From: Hymenopus coronatus
Taxonomy: Eukaryota; Arthropoda; Insecta; Mantodea; Hymenopodidae
NCBI GenBank assembly: GCA_030762935.1
Contig: CM060898.1
Coordinates: 99,145,281 to 99,209,280, forward strand
Length of the DNA: 64,000 nt
Direction: 5' to 3'
The position numbers and the translations under genes are program-made. Of the stretch, positions 47,702-60,311 are shown piece after piece (positions within the stretch are counted from its first letter, which is position 1; each line of letters begins with the position of its first letter). The notes beneath the pieces are model-generated. The model searched no databases and was not told the DNA's origin. It saw only the letters and a program-made list of their open reading frames with translations.

Positions 47702-49269
47702 CAGATTATACACAACTGCAATAGCTCCAGCGAATGTCAAAGATTTGTGTCTCAAATTAATCTTATGGTTATTTCATCTAGATTACATATACTTGTACGG
47801 ATAACCTCAGTACTGTTGTTTTATCAGGATGGTAGCGAATTCTCTTATTCAGTAAAAACCTAGCAAATATGTAGATTCATATCTGCTACCAGCTCATCAT
47901 TCTCCAGTTAATAGGGAAAGCCAACAAATATAATTAGAACGACGAGTTTACATTGCCGCATACGTCAGAATTGTTAATGTTGCTGTAATAACAATTCTAT
48001 CACCTTGCAGGAAATTGAACATGCAGCGGTCTCAGTGGAGCCTGTCTTGGTGTATTGACAGATAGTTGATTCAGAAAGCGCGTTTAGGTTTTCTATTATC
48101 ATTTTAAAAGATACAGTAGTATAGAAACGCTGAGTTAAAGGCTACTGTTGTATTGGAATCAATGGTCTGCTTCTGTTAGTGGGATACAGTAGTCTATTTT
48201 CAATTTGCTCCAGAAGAAGTTTCACTTTTGGTAAACTTGTATCCTGTAATACATTTCATTTCATTTATTATCTAGAATAGTCATTGCGTTAAATGTTTAC
48301 TCGCTCAGGTCGTAGATTCACTAACAAATCTATGTGGCATACTTCAGCACCAAATTTAACTCATGGCTTCACAACTAAAAGATCAACAGCAATAAAATAT
48401 CTAAATTACTTTTATAACTCCCGAATATTCCAATTGCAGCGAAGCTATGTTGTTTAAACGAGTCGTCCGTGCAATGAAGATTGAAAAAACGGTGTGTCAA
48501 TTTTAACAATGAGTATGACGATCGTCAAAATTAATGTGGGTTGAAGAAATGCAAAAATAAGAATTAAGTGATTGTCTTAAAGGAGCTATTGTCAGAATCA
48601 TAAACGATAGTTGATGAATCCGCCCACTACATTTTTTTCAGCAAGGAATAAATATGCACATTTCAACAATGAGCAACGCCTAAGCGAAACAAGTATGAAA
48701 AAGTTAAGAGAAAAATCTTGAATATATATGGGTACACGTGAACTCTAGAGCTTGGTTTATCTATAACTGATCGGAAATAAAAGCCAGACATTTAATGTTT
48801 CTGTGATAAAAGAGAATACCGGAGGCCACGATTTTTTTTATAAAATGTAGTTTTCATGTAGGTACATGTAGGTAAATAATGATTTAATGGTGGGGTTACA
48901 TAAACGTTTCCTTTATATTAAGAAGTAACTATTTTGCCATTTTATGAAAATTATAATTTATTACGGGGATTGGTGCATTGTTACATCTGTAATTAAATTC
49001 GTTATATTTACAAATTCAATTAACGCTGTGCACAGACGAAACAGGACACTCAGCCTAAACGGTATTGTTATATCGTTGGTGATGATCACCATGATAATAA
49101 AATACGAATAGGGTTCAAACGAAATCTCTCTATGAATGCTAATACTTATTTGTAATATTAATTGTCAGATTCCTAGTGGATTTAAGCTACATGCATTGTT
49201 CTGTGCTTTACTAATGGTTATGTCGGCACTGCTAAGTTATAAATCCAAGGTAGATAAATGTTTAAATTA
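47702..49269. other. No gene recognised
   Basis: About 1.6 kb upstream of SINE-E and the TAF4 promoter with no recognised coding or repeat family. Confidence 0.4.
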
Positions 49270-49445
49270 TTATTTGTTTAATGGCGCTGTGAAATGCCAG
49301 TATCATATCAGCGCCACCGGTATTCCAAAATTTCGTCCCGCAGGACTTTAACATGTAAGGAAATCTATTAAGATAGGGCTATTGCTTTCTAAGCAGGCTT
49401 AAAAACCATCGGTCTGGGTCGGGATTGAATTCCCGACCTTGGGAT
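49270..49445 (-). repeat. SINE-E (CTGCGGGAC-type) copy
   Basis: In reverse complement: GGTCGGGAATTCAATCCCGA, which is a T-arm-like stem with a box-B loop, then TTAAAGTCCTGCGGGACGAA and ATTTTGGAATACCGGTGGCG. The 'CTCCTGCGGGACAAAATTCCGGC' string is a hallmark of a SINE that I know to be common in insects. The copy is old and its A-box region is blurred. Confidence 0.6.
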
Positions 49446-50176
49446 GAGAAGGCCAGATATGTTTGAAATGCTCATATTATTATGCTTTTATTTCATCATT
49501 GCGTTTAAAGTTTACTTCTTTCCGTCTTTAAGTTTTTATTGCGAAGCATTATTTTCAGATAGTGATGTTTTGCAGAAATATATATAATCTGGTAGCTGCT
49601 GCCGCATATCATACGTATATGCGATCGAGAACACCAACTTTTGAGTTTGTCTAATTTGCAGTAATATGTATTATAAATAATATTAAAATTTGCTAGAGAA
49701 ATGGTCTGAAATACAAGAGGGAAATAAATAAGAAATGGATAAAGTGTTTTAGTCGAAGATTGCTCTACGGCATTTACAGCAGCGTATTGAAGCGCATTTC
49801 GTTGTATACTGATAAAACTCGGCGGCGGTGTTATTTACGGTGCCGTGGTTTAATTTTGTATTTATCATTTGTAGTGGTGCGATTCGATTGCAGTGGTACT
49901 TAGAATGCGTGTGTTTTTGTTTTATGAAGGTGACGAATGGAATTGTACTGTTATAAACATCGTATATAATGAACATCAATAATGTGCTACCAAGTGAATG
50001 TAAATACCGGTATTGTTAAAAGCGCCTGCAATATCTGGAATATCACATGTTCTGGATTAAAAATAGACCTAAACTTCCAAATTTCAGGCGTAGCTTGTGT
50101 TGTAAACATTACGGGAAGCGATATTCAGATTTTATTGGACGTTAGGGGCAATGCACTGTGGGTACAGTTTTCTTCT
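49446..50176 (+). other. TAF4 upstream region
   Basis: The last about 400 bp become richer in CpG (GGCGGCGG, GGTGCCGTGG). An ATG-open frame continues in from 49982, but its first 79 codons are not TAF4-like and lie upstream of the likely start site, so they are not treated as coding. Confidence 0.5.
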
Positions 50177-50196
50177 CGCGCATGCGCAGTTCAGTT
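50177..50196 (+). promoter_or_regulatory. TAF4 core promoter: NRF1 site plus initiator
   Basis: CGCGCATGCGCA (50177-50188) is a full palindromic NRF1 site. TCAGTT (50191-50196) matches the arthropod initiator TCAKTY. Start at A50193 would leave a 26-nt 5' UTR before the ATG at 50219. No TATA box is seen. The position, directly before a housekeeping TFIID gene, fits an NRF1-driven, TATA-less promoter. Confidence 0.6.
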
Positions 50197-50218
50197 TACA
50201 GTTAGATCTCGTCAGAAA

Positions 50219-51286
50219 ATGGCGTCGGCGAAGTTTCTTGAGGAAGCTCTCAGCACAGACGTCGATGAATCAGCAGTCAGTGCCCTAGTGGGTTCGCTTG
50301 AGACACAGTTGGTTACAACAACGCCAGCAGTTTCGACTCAACAAGGTCCATCGACCGCAATCAACCAAAATCATATGAACAGTGCAATTGCTAATGGGGG
50401 CACTGTCTCCTCACAGAAACATGGTGTTACGAACGGTAGTTCGGGATCTATGAATATTATTTTAAACTCGGAAACTAATAAACCTGTCACTACTAGCTCG
50501 TTACAGAGCAGCAGTGTTGTTCATTCTAATGTAAATACTGTAGTTGCATCTTTGCATGGTGGAGTTCCTGCAAGTGGATATATCAACCAAGTAACTTCAA
50601 GTGCTAGCCAGTCAAATGTAAGCAATTTAACCAAATCTCACGAAGCTGTCAAAATTGTTTATCCTTCGAGTAGTCAGACTCTGGCATCTTCAGGAAGGGT
50701 GAATATAAATAGCAGAGTTGCCTTCCCCCCAGGAGCCCTCCCGAACGGTAATTTGGGTCTCGCTCCACTTTCTTCACATGCTGTATTAAATACAGTGACC
50801 TCAAGTGTTCAAAGTGTGGTTTCTCAGACTCATACACAAAGTGCGAGCAATATTCCCAAACAAATTGGTGGTGTAATTGGTATTGAACATGGAAAAGCCC
50901 CCGGAACGGCTCTAGTGATAAAGACCTCAAACCCAAACGTCACTCAAGGGACACAGCTAGGTGCAAATGTAGTATCAGTACCCATGACTGTAAATACCAC
51001 AATGACATTAACTGGTAGCCATGTAAACACGGTAGCAGGAACTACATCATCTGCAGCAGAAATGTCAGGAGTTGTGACTTTGACAAAACCTGTCACACAC
51101 ACCGTTGGAACACCTCAAGCAATAGTTGGAAATCCTTCAGCAACGCTTTTACCTGCTAATGTTCAGATTGTTAATGTAAATCCAGTGAGGCCGGGTACGC
51201 CTGGCCAGGCAGGACAGAAGGGAATACCTCCTAGAGTTGTAATTGGTCCTCCCCAAATGGTTGGTGGTCGGCCTGGACAGCCTGGT
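50219..51286 (+). CDS. TAF4: TAF4, TFIID subunit 4, first coding exon
   Basis: The ATG at 50219 (AAAATGG context) begins MASAKFLEEALSTDVDESAV, then SALVGSLETQL, the conserved N-terminus of animal TAF4. A long Ser/Thr/Asn/Val-rich low-complexity region follows and ends in a Pro/Gly-rich stretch (PPRVVIGPPQMVGGRPGQPG). The donor GGT|GTAAGT at 51286/51287 ends the exon in phase 0 after 356 codons; read-through would meet TGA at 51368-51370. TAF4 is a nuclear scaffold of the TFIID general transcription factor. Its later TAFH domain and histone-fold that pairs with TAF12 must lie in exons beyond this window. The upstream in-frame ATG at 49982 was rejected because it precedes the inferred start site and adds unconserved sequence. 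Confidence 0.88.
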
Positions 51287-51797
51287 GTAAGTGTAAATGT
51301 AAATGTTTGTTTTAGATTTTTAGGACCAGCATATGCCACAGTGTCATGGTTTGTGAATTACAGTGACTGAGGGGGAATTCCGTGTCACATAATTTACTGA
51401 TATAAGGCAAACACTTTCATTAATATCAGTAGAAATTATGGTAATGTTTCCGAGGTCGGCATGTCATGATAGATATTAATGTGCAGTGTTAGGTTCCAGT
51501 AATTAAGCAGAAAAAACGTGATCACTGAAGTAGTTGGCACAGTTATGTGCAGGGTAATATAAAATTACAAAGTAGTAAATGAGCGCAAATAGTACACAAA
51601 GCAATAAATAATTGCAATGAAAGAGAATAATAACCAAAAAACTGCAAGCAAAAATATTACACATGAATATTAGACATAAAGTATGAAAGTGAAAGGAAAT
51701 GCAGTACAAGTAAATAATAACCTAAAACCACAAAACAAAAATCTGGTGAGTTACATCCACGTAACTTTCTCGGTAATTCTGTACAATAGCTCTACTA

Positions 51798-52262
51798 ATT
51801 CTGCCATCTGCAAAACGGAAACTACGTAGGGTCATGTATAGTAGGAAATAAAATTGAAATTGCGGGTTGTGGTGAAAACACAAGTAATTTTAAATCGGTT
51901 AATAAATAGGCGCAGAATTACCCTGATTTATGTGTAATTTGGCAGGTTTTGAATTCACGGTCTTGCTGGATTTAAATTGCAGACTTTCTATTCATTAACC
52001 AATTTTAAATTGCTTCCTATGTTTTCACCACAATCTACACATTTCACTTTTATTTCCTACTATAGATACCCCGATGTAGTTTCCATTTAGCAGATGACAA
52101 GAATGCTCGAGCTGATATACGTTTAATTTGGCCAGAATCGAATTCATGGTCGTTGCTGAATCTGAATTGCATACCTTCTATTTATTAACCGATTTTAAAT
52201 TACTTTCACTATTTTCACCACAAACCGCACATTTCACTTTTATTCCTACTATAGATACCAGA
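51798..52262. repeat. Foldback repeat with a third, tandem arm
   Basis: The arm 51798-51910 (CTGCCATCTGCAAAACGGAA...) is the reverse complement of 51988-52104. A further copy of the inner segment in the second orientation lies at about 52127-52260, as a direct repeat of about 51937-52068. Shared blocks are TATTCATTAACCAATTTTAA, TTTTCACCACAA and CACATTTCACTTTTATT. No ORF; likely a MITE or foldback element with a partial tandem duplication. Confidence 0.7.
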
Positions 52263-52299
52263 CGCTAGAATTAATAGAGCTGTTTTGCAGAAATACTAC

Positions 52300-52925
52300 T
52301 TTCTGTAATTGTTACACAATTAGCAGAATTGGTCTTAATACTTGCTTTCTTGTAAGTAGAAAGGAAATAAGGGGATACATAAGGCTAAAGCAACAGTCAA
52401 ATCTTTTAAAAGTTGGTTGCTATGTGAAACAGTTAGGTACAGTTTGATTTACATAGTCTTGTTTCAGAAAAGAATGTGGTATAAAATTGAAACCAATAAC
52501 AGGGAACATCTAGAAAATGGTGAACTCTAAAGGGCATAAATTGTGTGTTTTAACAAGATCTACATTTTTATCTCTTTCAGTTTAACTGGTTTGCAACATT
52601 CTGCAAAACTTGTCCAGAATAAACAGTCCTTCAGAAGCTATCCCAGAAAATTCAAAATATGCAATTTATTTGTGACGAAAATATTTTAATCAAAATCGTT
52701 AGAGCCATTTTTGAAAAAAACAAAGTGAGTTTGTGGTGGGGGATTTTCTTGAATATCCTCATGTCACATATATATATATATATACATAAATGCTTTTTTT
52801 GGACTTACAGAACCTCAAAACATATTTCTAGTGAAATCTTGACATAAAATTTTTGGGTGGAGTACACTACCTTCTCAACCTACATGTACATACCACATAC
52901 TACAGAAAGTAATACAAATGTAATA
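52300..52925 (+). repeat. Repeat A, 5' truncated
   Basis: Begins near ACAATTAGCAGAATTGGTCT and ends CTACAGAAAGTAATAC. An (AT)n replaces the CA tract at about 52771-52784. Confidence 0.8.
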
Positions 52926-53274
52926 CTACTAAGTAATAATGTAAAGTAGTAAACAAATGTAACACAACTGAATCAGAAAGCAATAATAAACATAATACAG
53001 GTGAATATTTGATGTATGTACGAAACAGTAAGGAAATTTACAACATTTAAATAACAAAGCAGTAAACACATGCAATGTGAATATAATTACCACAACACAG
53101 TAAATATGGTAAAAAAATAAAATTATAACCATGAGCAGTAAACAAATGTAATACAATAACACACTTGTTCTGCTAAACAGCAAGGAAAAGTATTACAAAT
53201 TGATAAATTGTGCCAGAAAACATAACCAGAAGTGAAGTGATAACTTATGCTAACATTAACAGAATTTAATTAGG

Positions 53275-54482
53275 TTTTACTTTTTCTTCATATATTATGC
53301 ATATAGGTAGAGAAGGTATTGTATTCCAACCAAAATGTTGAAGTTGAAATTTCACCAGAAATACATGTTTTGAGGTCTGATGGATAAAAGGCAAAGCATT
53401 TTTAGAAAAATGTGTGTGTGTCTTGTCTGTCGACAACATAGCTAAAAAATGTAAACACTGGTAAATATCAATTTGGTATTTAAGTATGGGTCGTCTCCTT
53501 AGCGCGGTGGTAGCGTTGCTGCTTACCAAGCGGGAGACCTGGGTTTGATCCCCAGTACCGGCGTGGGGATTTTTCCCCCGCTGGGAGACCTGGCCCGGGG
53601 TGCACTCAGCCTCGTAAGGTCCCTGGGGGGCCAATTGAGGAGCTACTTGATGGAGAAGTAGCGGCTCCAGGTCGCGAGGACCGCATTAACCGGCCGGGGG
53701 GGACTCGAGGCGCTGACCACGTCTCACCCTCCAATACTGCACCCCATCCATGACGTCTGTAGTGGACCGAGATGGGGGACGCAGCGGCCGGGCGGTAGGC
53801 CAAGGTTCCCCGTGAGCTGTCGTGCCATGGAGTTATTATTTAAGTATGGTATCTTCCAAAGATACAATTAAAGATTTTCAAGAAAATTCTCTCATATCAA
53901 ATTACCCTTTACTTGGAAAAAATCTCCAAAAATGTTTTTCTCAAAAATGGCTTTAACAAATTTGATTTTAATATCATATATTAAAGATATTTACATGACA
54001 AATAAAATGTATATCTTGTCTTTTCTGGGAATAGCTCTGAAGACTTTCTTTCTGGATGACTTTTTCCATAACTGATAAACCGTAAGAGATAGACCAGACC
54101 AAACCTTACTGCACAAAAAGTGTAGATTCAATATAATATGTAATTTATGTCGTATACATTTTTTTTTGGAGTTAACCATTTCTGTTACTGGCTTCAATTT
54201 TAAATTACTCTTCTCAAATGGGGGTCATTTTTTGTTTCAACTCTTTTGTTTTTGCTCCTGGCCAAGCAAAGCAATCCAAATTTCAGATGTTTCACATTGC
54301 AATCAGCTTTTTTTAAAAGATTTGACTATTGCTTTAGCCTAGTTTCCCCCTCTACTTAGAAGAAACTAATACACCAATTTGTACTAATGTTGATCTTGAT
54401 TACTATAATGTAGGTAAAGGAATAATCTTTTGTAAGTAGTTTGTGGAAAAAGTCATGTGAATGGAACACATCAGATTTTTAT
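53275..54482 (-). repeat. Repeat A, full length, interrupted by a SINE
   Basis: Reverse orientation from GGTTTTACTTTTTCTTCATA to GAATGGAACACATCAGATTT. Removing the 347-bp SINE plus one target copy restores TATTTAAGTATGGTATCTTC in register with other copies and leaves about 850 bp, the best estimate of family length. Confidence 0.85.
53477..53849 (+). mobile_element. tRNA-derived SINE (family F) with 13-bp TSD
   Basis: TATTTAAGTATGG occurs at 53477-53489 and 53837-53849. The body (53490-53836) opens GTCGTCTCCTTAGCGCGGTG (box A region) and has GGGTTTGATCCCCAG (box B). A GC-rich body of about 250 bp follows, unlike the AT-rich surroundings. It ends CCATGGAGTTAT without a long poly-A. It is the youngest-looking SINE here and is seen once in this window. 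Confidence 0.9.
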
Positions 54483-55116
54483 TTCTACAAAGTAGTTTCT
54501 CTGATGAGCAGTATCGGCAACCTGTAAAACAACATGACCAATATTGTGACTGCTCTAAGTGAAGGTTAAACTACATTTTAACAGAGGTGTGTAATTCACT
54601 GGAATGTTTTATGGGATGATGTTTCAAGATCAGTGTTATTTTTACATTTATTTTGAATAAGGAACACCTTAATCGACCCATGTTCCTTTACGTTGTAATT
54701 TTAGCTTCATACATGGTTCACTCTAGTGGAGAGAAAGATATGCATGTATACCATTTCATTCATTTGTTGCCCAGTTTTAAAATACATTTTAGCATCTACT
54801 AAACTTGCGAACAGCATATGAATTGCTCTGCAGCATAGAACCCTTTTACTTCAGTCCTTTAAACTGTAGTTTGAATGTTTTGTAAGCATTTAATTCTTAT
54901 TCTGCTCAGTTTTGAAGCATATTATAGCAGTGCTAAACATGAGAATGGCATTATGCTCCTTTGTAGCTCTGCCACCCCAGAATTTTACTTTCAATCCTTT
55001 TAGCTACGTTTCACTGTATTTTTCATATTATGTTGTCATCAAATGTATGAAATCTACAGTAGGTATAATCTATTCTTATATGTAGAAAAAAAATGTTGTT
55101 CTCCATATTCTAGGGG

Positions 55117-55349
55117 TCTCTGGTATCCATAGTCGTATGTTCAAATCCAGCAGAGGATGATGGATTTTTTCGGGCGTAAAAATCTGTACCATGGTTCCTT
55201 CAGAACGGAAGTAAAGCTGTTGGCTCAGTTTTGTAGATTTACAGCATGTTAAAGAATCTCAGGTCTGAGAAAAATTAAGTGGTCTTTCACACTCAGTATA
55301 GAATGGGATGCTAAGAATCGCAGCATTAAAGAGCATCCATAAATAAAAC
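55117..55349 (+). repeat. SINE-B copy
   Basis: TATGTTCAAATCCAGCAGAG (box B region), GATTTTTTCGGGCGTAAAAA, GGAAGTAAAGCTGTTGG, AGTGGTCTTTCACACTC and GCATCCATAAATAAAACTC. The A-box half is degraded. Confidence 0.85.
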
Positions 55350-57718
55350 TCAGTTTAATTAAGTTAGTGTAAAAATGTATGTTTGCAGTGCAATGTGCAT
55401 GCCTTAAACTGAGGGCAAATCTTACTTGGGGTGAAATATTTGTAAATAAGGATTCTCTAAATTTTTCCCCATCATAAGAAAGCTGTAACAGAACTCTTTG
55501 GAACTCAGCTCAGATGCCCAATCTTTTCATTTTTGTGAAACACATTATTAGCAATAACGTGCTAAAAGACAGGGTCCTACAGTTTTGAACTTTAGCCCCT
55601 AGTGAAACCACTTTCACTATGAGATGCAAGCACAAACGTAATGCAGCATAAGTGCAAGCATGAGGGAAGGCCATTCATAATACAATCGTAAAACTTAAAG
55701 CAAGGAATTGCATAGGTTTCTAGATCTGTAAATCACATGCAGATATCTTCCAAGTTTCAATTGAATAAATAACCACCAATATCATATAAGAAAATTCACT
55801 AAATCTTTTATACATGAATAAATAGGTTTTAAAAATTACATACACATACTCAAGCTCGCAGCAGTGATGTCACAATAATTGTTTAACCAAAATATTGAAA
55901 ATAATGCAAGTATGGAGACTGCAGAAAGTGATAAAATTGCACATTTAATGAAATGTGAATTATCTCTTTGCACCTTACGATTTGTGAGAGCCAAGAAATC
56001 TAGACACAGATGGTGAATACATCCATTAAAAAATCAAAGGATTCATAAGGAGATGTCATAACCTCTTGCGGGAAATGAGAGATGGTGTGACACGGCCAAA
56101 TAGAAGAGCATATATGTGTAGTAGATGCTGTAAAATTTTCTATTGTGATCATCTGCTGTTGCACAGCAGGCAATACATAGAGGAAGGAATGCAGAATTCT
56201 TTTTCTTGTGCATAATGTAAAGATAATGCTTTGCATATGCAAACTCTTAAATTGCATCGTGTATCATATTTCATGTGTCTATGTAAATGCTCACATTTAA
56301 TAACATGGGTGCAAAGTCTTGTGCTTGTGCTGCATCTGCGCTTACTTATTGTGAATGGAATATTAGGCTTACAATGTTTAGGTTAATGTGAGCAGCAATG
56401 GGAGCTGTGAGCTATACCCCACTGCTGAATCTTTTTTCATGACAGTTTGGATGGCTTCACCTAATGTTGGCTATATAAGCTGCTAGTACACATCACCTGA
56501 TTATGGACCTTTCTATTGTATCTAAAGTCTTCTGTAAACTGCGTAAATCCCGATGTATAGTAACTTATTCTGTATTATCATTGTTAATTGAAAATAACAC
56601 ATTCATAATACATTGCAACTTATGCAGAATAAATTATGTGCTTTCAACAACACTGAATAAATTGATGCAAACTTGCTTGTTACAATTAGAGAAATGAAAC
56701 AAATATAGGGATAGCATAACAAAGTATGGTTTAAAATTGTAAAGGCTCAATTCCATCTAAATCTTGGTTGTCATCATCTGGGAAGCATAATCATTGCCAT
56801 TGTGTTTCATTCTCTTGTTAATAATAGTTCTCGTGCATAGTCCAAGAGCTCCTACAGTTCGCTGCACAGTTTTATCAGTAGGAATAAAGGCTGTCTCAAG
56901 TAATGTAAATTATGAGGCTACTTACAGTGAAGGCATATGTAATTAATAAAAGGGTTAAATTTACACATACTTCACTTACTTATTCATTGGATAGGACAAT
57001 GTTTTGCGGAGCCTTTGCCCGCATCCTTAGTTGTTGGAGTGGTTAGCTTTAATGTAATTCCTTCTCTTGTTCAAAGGTCCTTCTAATGATTTCAATGCCT
57101 GGCTATTAAATGGCACAACTTTACGAAAAGTATTTTCACTTCACGAACTATCACTTACTGATCAGTGTCATTTTTAAGTGTTGTCACACTTTAAATATTG
57201 TATGAATAATATGAAATATATAAATAAATAGATAATTAAATATAGATAAAAATACATAAGTAAACTCTAACAACACTGAGTTGAAAGTTCTTTCTGGGCA
57301 TGTACAATGGTAATAAGTAAGAGTATTTTATTGACATTCTGCATTGATTTGGCTATTAAAGAAACTGTCATAAAAAGGGTGGTTGGGTGGGATAGAGTCT
57401 GCCTTAAATGCTCGCTTCTCCTACTAAAGTCCCTCATATGCATTTTGATGACTTTCATCTCCATCTTTTTAATGTTTTTTGGAGAAAGAAAGTAAAGTAG
57501 CTTGACTGAAGGACTTTACGCTTCAAAGAGAAACATGGATTCCAGTTCATTACATTTTGGGAAAATAAGACACAATTTTGCATAATAATGAATATGTTTG
57601 AGATACCTACGTACCTGTCATCCTAAGTAAAATGTTCCAGTTACTGTCTGTAAAAACATAGAAATAACTTGCTCAACATCTGCAGTGACGCAGAACGTTA
57701 TCCCCTGCCAATAAGCAG

Positions 57719-57916
57719 TTTCTGCAATCTAAAGTGCGTTTCAAGCTTAAAAGACAGTATATGTTTAATGAAGCCCATATTCCTAGTATAGGTATAGTAG
57801 AACTTCGTTGCTTAGCTGTGATAGATCTACCAATTATTCACGGTAATCTTGTGAATTATATATTAACAAATGGCGAAATATATGCACTGCTATTATTTAA
57901 GAACAGCAAAGAATGA
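57719..57916 (+). other. Candidate terminal exon, unassigned
   Basis: After a CAG acceptor at 57716-57718, the frame is open for 65 codons to TGA at 57914-57916 (FLQSKVRFKLKRQYMFNEAH..., LAVIDLPIIHGNLVNYILTN). Codon use and residue mix look protein-like rather than AT-rich noise, but no family is recognised. It cannot join the 63293 frame because it ends in a stop. It may be a transposon remnant or a real last exon. Confidence 0.25.
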
Positions 57917-58062
57917 AGGATGTGCCATGCTGTGTTTAGTGCTATTCCATTATATTGTATTAACCTAGTGTGTTTTTGTTTCCCCCACCCTATGTGCTTT
58001 CTTTAATGGCATCCTTACAGCCCTTTCAATCATTCTTTTTCTGTCCTATATACAGCTGTTTC

Positions 58063-58309
58063 TGAACACCTGGCAGCTATAACCTGCAGAGGGCAATGGA
58101 TTTATTCGAGATAAAAATCCTTATCATGACTTTCTGTGGAAGGGAAGTAAAGCTGTTGGTTCCATGTCATAGATTTATGGCATGCAAAAGAATCTAAGCC
58201 AGATAAAGAGGCCACTGAGAAAAATTAAGTGGTCTTTCACGCCAATATAGAATGGGATTCTAAGAACTGTAGCAGTTAAAGAGCATCCATAAATGAATCT
58301 CAACTTAGT
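58063..58309 (+). repeat. SINE-B copy
   Basis: TATAACCTGCAGAGGGCAAT, GGAAGTAAAGCTGTTGGTTC, ATAGATTTATGGCATGCAAA, AGTGGTCTTTCACGCC and GAGCATCCATAAATGAATC. The head is eroded. Confidence 0.85.
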
Positions 58310-58837
58310 TTAATTTCATTTATTCCCTATCGAATGCTCACTTTGCTTGAATAATCTAATACATTCATTATTTTGGATTTCTTTTTATTTTACCAATATT
58401 TCATCTCTTCCAAGCTTCTATAACTCCAAAACTATAAATATTTAGTAAAATACAAAACAAATAACTTGCATTAACACTTACAGTGTTTCACCTGCTATAA
58501 ACACGTCCTAAAAATTTGTTAACGCTTAGCAAAAGGACAATACCCCCCTTCTGCCTCTTGCTTTGAATTGAATAGTTGGATTGTTATTGTATATCATAGA
58601 TAATGAATGCAAGAAGTTACAGGACATGGTTTGCTTTAAAATCTTTCTCCAACCTTTTTCAACATTTTCTCTAGCTGGTCTGATGCTTTGTAAATCCAAT
58701 AACAAAAAAGTGCTTCACTATTCTGCTTCATAGTTCCAAAATTCTTTGATTTAATAACCATTAATTTCATCTTACTATCTTATTAAAGATAGTGCAAACT
58801 GGGCAGACAAAAGTGTTCTAATTAGTCTTAGTATTCT

Positions 58838-59670
58838 AAGTCATTCACATGACTTTTTATAGCTGTTCTGCCAATAAACTTTTCATACTTTTATCTACAT
58901 CATGCTAATTGAGATAAACATTACCAGAATTAATCTTACTATTTTATTCTTATGTTAGGCTGAAGAAATAGTTAATTCCTTTAAAAGCTAATCGTTAAGC
59001 GAAACAATTGAAATTCCATTCTCTTTGCTTGCCAGGAGTAAACAAGAGGCAGAGGAAATGAAGATGACCCACAGTTTGAAAAAAAATTTAAGTAGCATAA
59101 AATTGAAACCAATAACGTGGAATATCTCGAAAACGGTCAATTCTATAACAAAAATATTTATGTAATAAATTGTGTGTTTTAACGCCATCTATATTTTTTG
59201 TGTAGTAAGTTTTTGTCAATTTCTTATGGTTTACCAGCTATGCAAATTTCAGCAAAATTCATCCAAAATAACAGGTCTTCAGAAACGATTCCCAGAAAAT
59301 TCAACATATACATTTTATTTGTGATGTAAATATCTTTAATATATAGTATTTTAAGTAAAATCATGAGAGCCAGTTTTGAGAAAAACAAAATTTACAAATA
59401 TTTTTCCACGTAAAGAGTACTCTTGAAAATCTTTGTGTCACATCTTTGGAAGATATTAACCTTAAATACCAAGTTTTATATTTAATGGTCAGTTGGTTAT
59501 GTGTTTTGCTGTCCACAATACACACACACATATGGTGGACCTTTTTTAAAAGTGCCTCCCCCTCCCAGACTCAGTGAACCTCAAAACATACATTTCTGAT
59601 GAAATCTTGACCTTGAATTTTTGAGCGGAATACCATTCTTCTCTATGTGCTAGAGAAAGTAAAAACATTG
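58838..59670 (+). repeat. Repeat A, near full length
   Basis: From TCATTCACATGACTTTTTAT to GCTAGAGAAAGTAAAAACAT, with all landmarks and a CACACACAT tract at 59518-59530. Confidence 0.85.
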
Positions 59671-60249
59671 TTGTGTTCTGACCTTTAGTTATTAGTTGCT
59701 GTATGATAAGCTCAGAAACAGCAAATATTGGGCTTTTACTGAAAAGCATATCTTCTTAAGAAATTTGGGCCCTTGGAAATCTAAAATGATCTAAAACTGA
59801 TGTAATCTGGCACAGAAAAATATTCTGCATAGGATCTGTTTAAGCTGAAAGTTATAAAAACTTAATTTTTATACAGTGTTATTAGCAACTTTGCGATAAT
59901 GCGAGGATAGAAAAGGACAAAGCCAATGGCAGCATGTATGCACTAGATAGACACAGATGTTCTGTTTAACTCCATACTGTCTTTTAAGGTTGAAACATTC
60001 TACACCATGTATACCCCTACTAGCGCTGAAACTTTGAACTTGACATTGGTATACAAAAAATGAATGAAAAGTTTTGCTTGTTAGACTCCCAAACCAATCA
60101 TAAGGCGAATTAATGATGGTGGATTACAAAACAGTTGCTGAATCTGGCTATTTCTAACCACGTGCTCCAGTTTGTGATCTGTATCACATGTGTTGAGTTC
60201 TTTACAAGCTACATATTAAAGATTTGAAGCTTTCTCGGTGTTGGTTATT

Positions 60250-60311
60250 ACAGATGACTTCACGGTATAGCAACTGAGTAAGCTTGGTTGCTATCCTGTG
60301 AAGTCATCTGT
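60250..60311. repeat. 62-bp imperfect palindrome (25-bp stem, 12-nt loop)
   Basis: The arm 60250-60274 (ACAGATGACTTCACGGTATA + GCAAC) pairs with 60287-60311 with two mismatches. It could be a tiny MITE, a TIR pair left by a larger deletion, or a hairpin RNA. Nothing in the sequence decides between these. Confidence 0.75.

Noticed and set aside
49982..50218. Upstream 79 codons in frame with TAF4
   Set aside because: They precede the NRF1/initiator start region, show no TAF4 conservation, and the 50219 ATG begins the conserved N-terminus.
50649..50936. 95-residue minus-strand ORF
   Set aside because: Antisense shadow of the TAF4 exon.
53490..53570. Possible tRNA gene on the + strand
   Set aside because: Head of a 347-bp SINE with a 13-bp target duplication.
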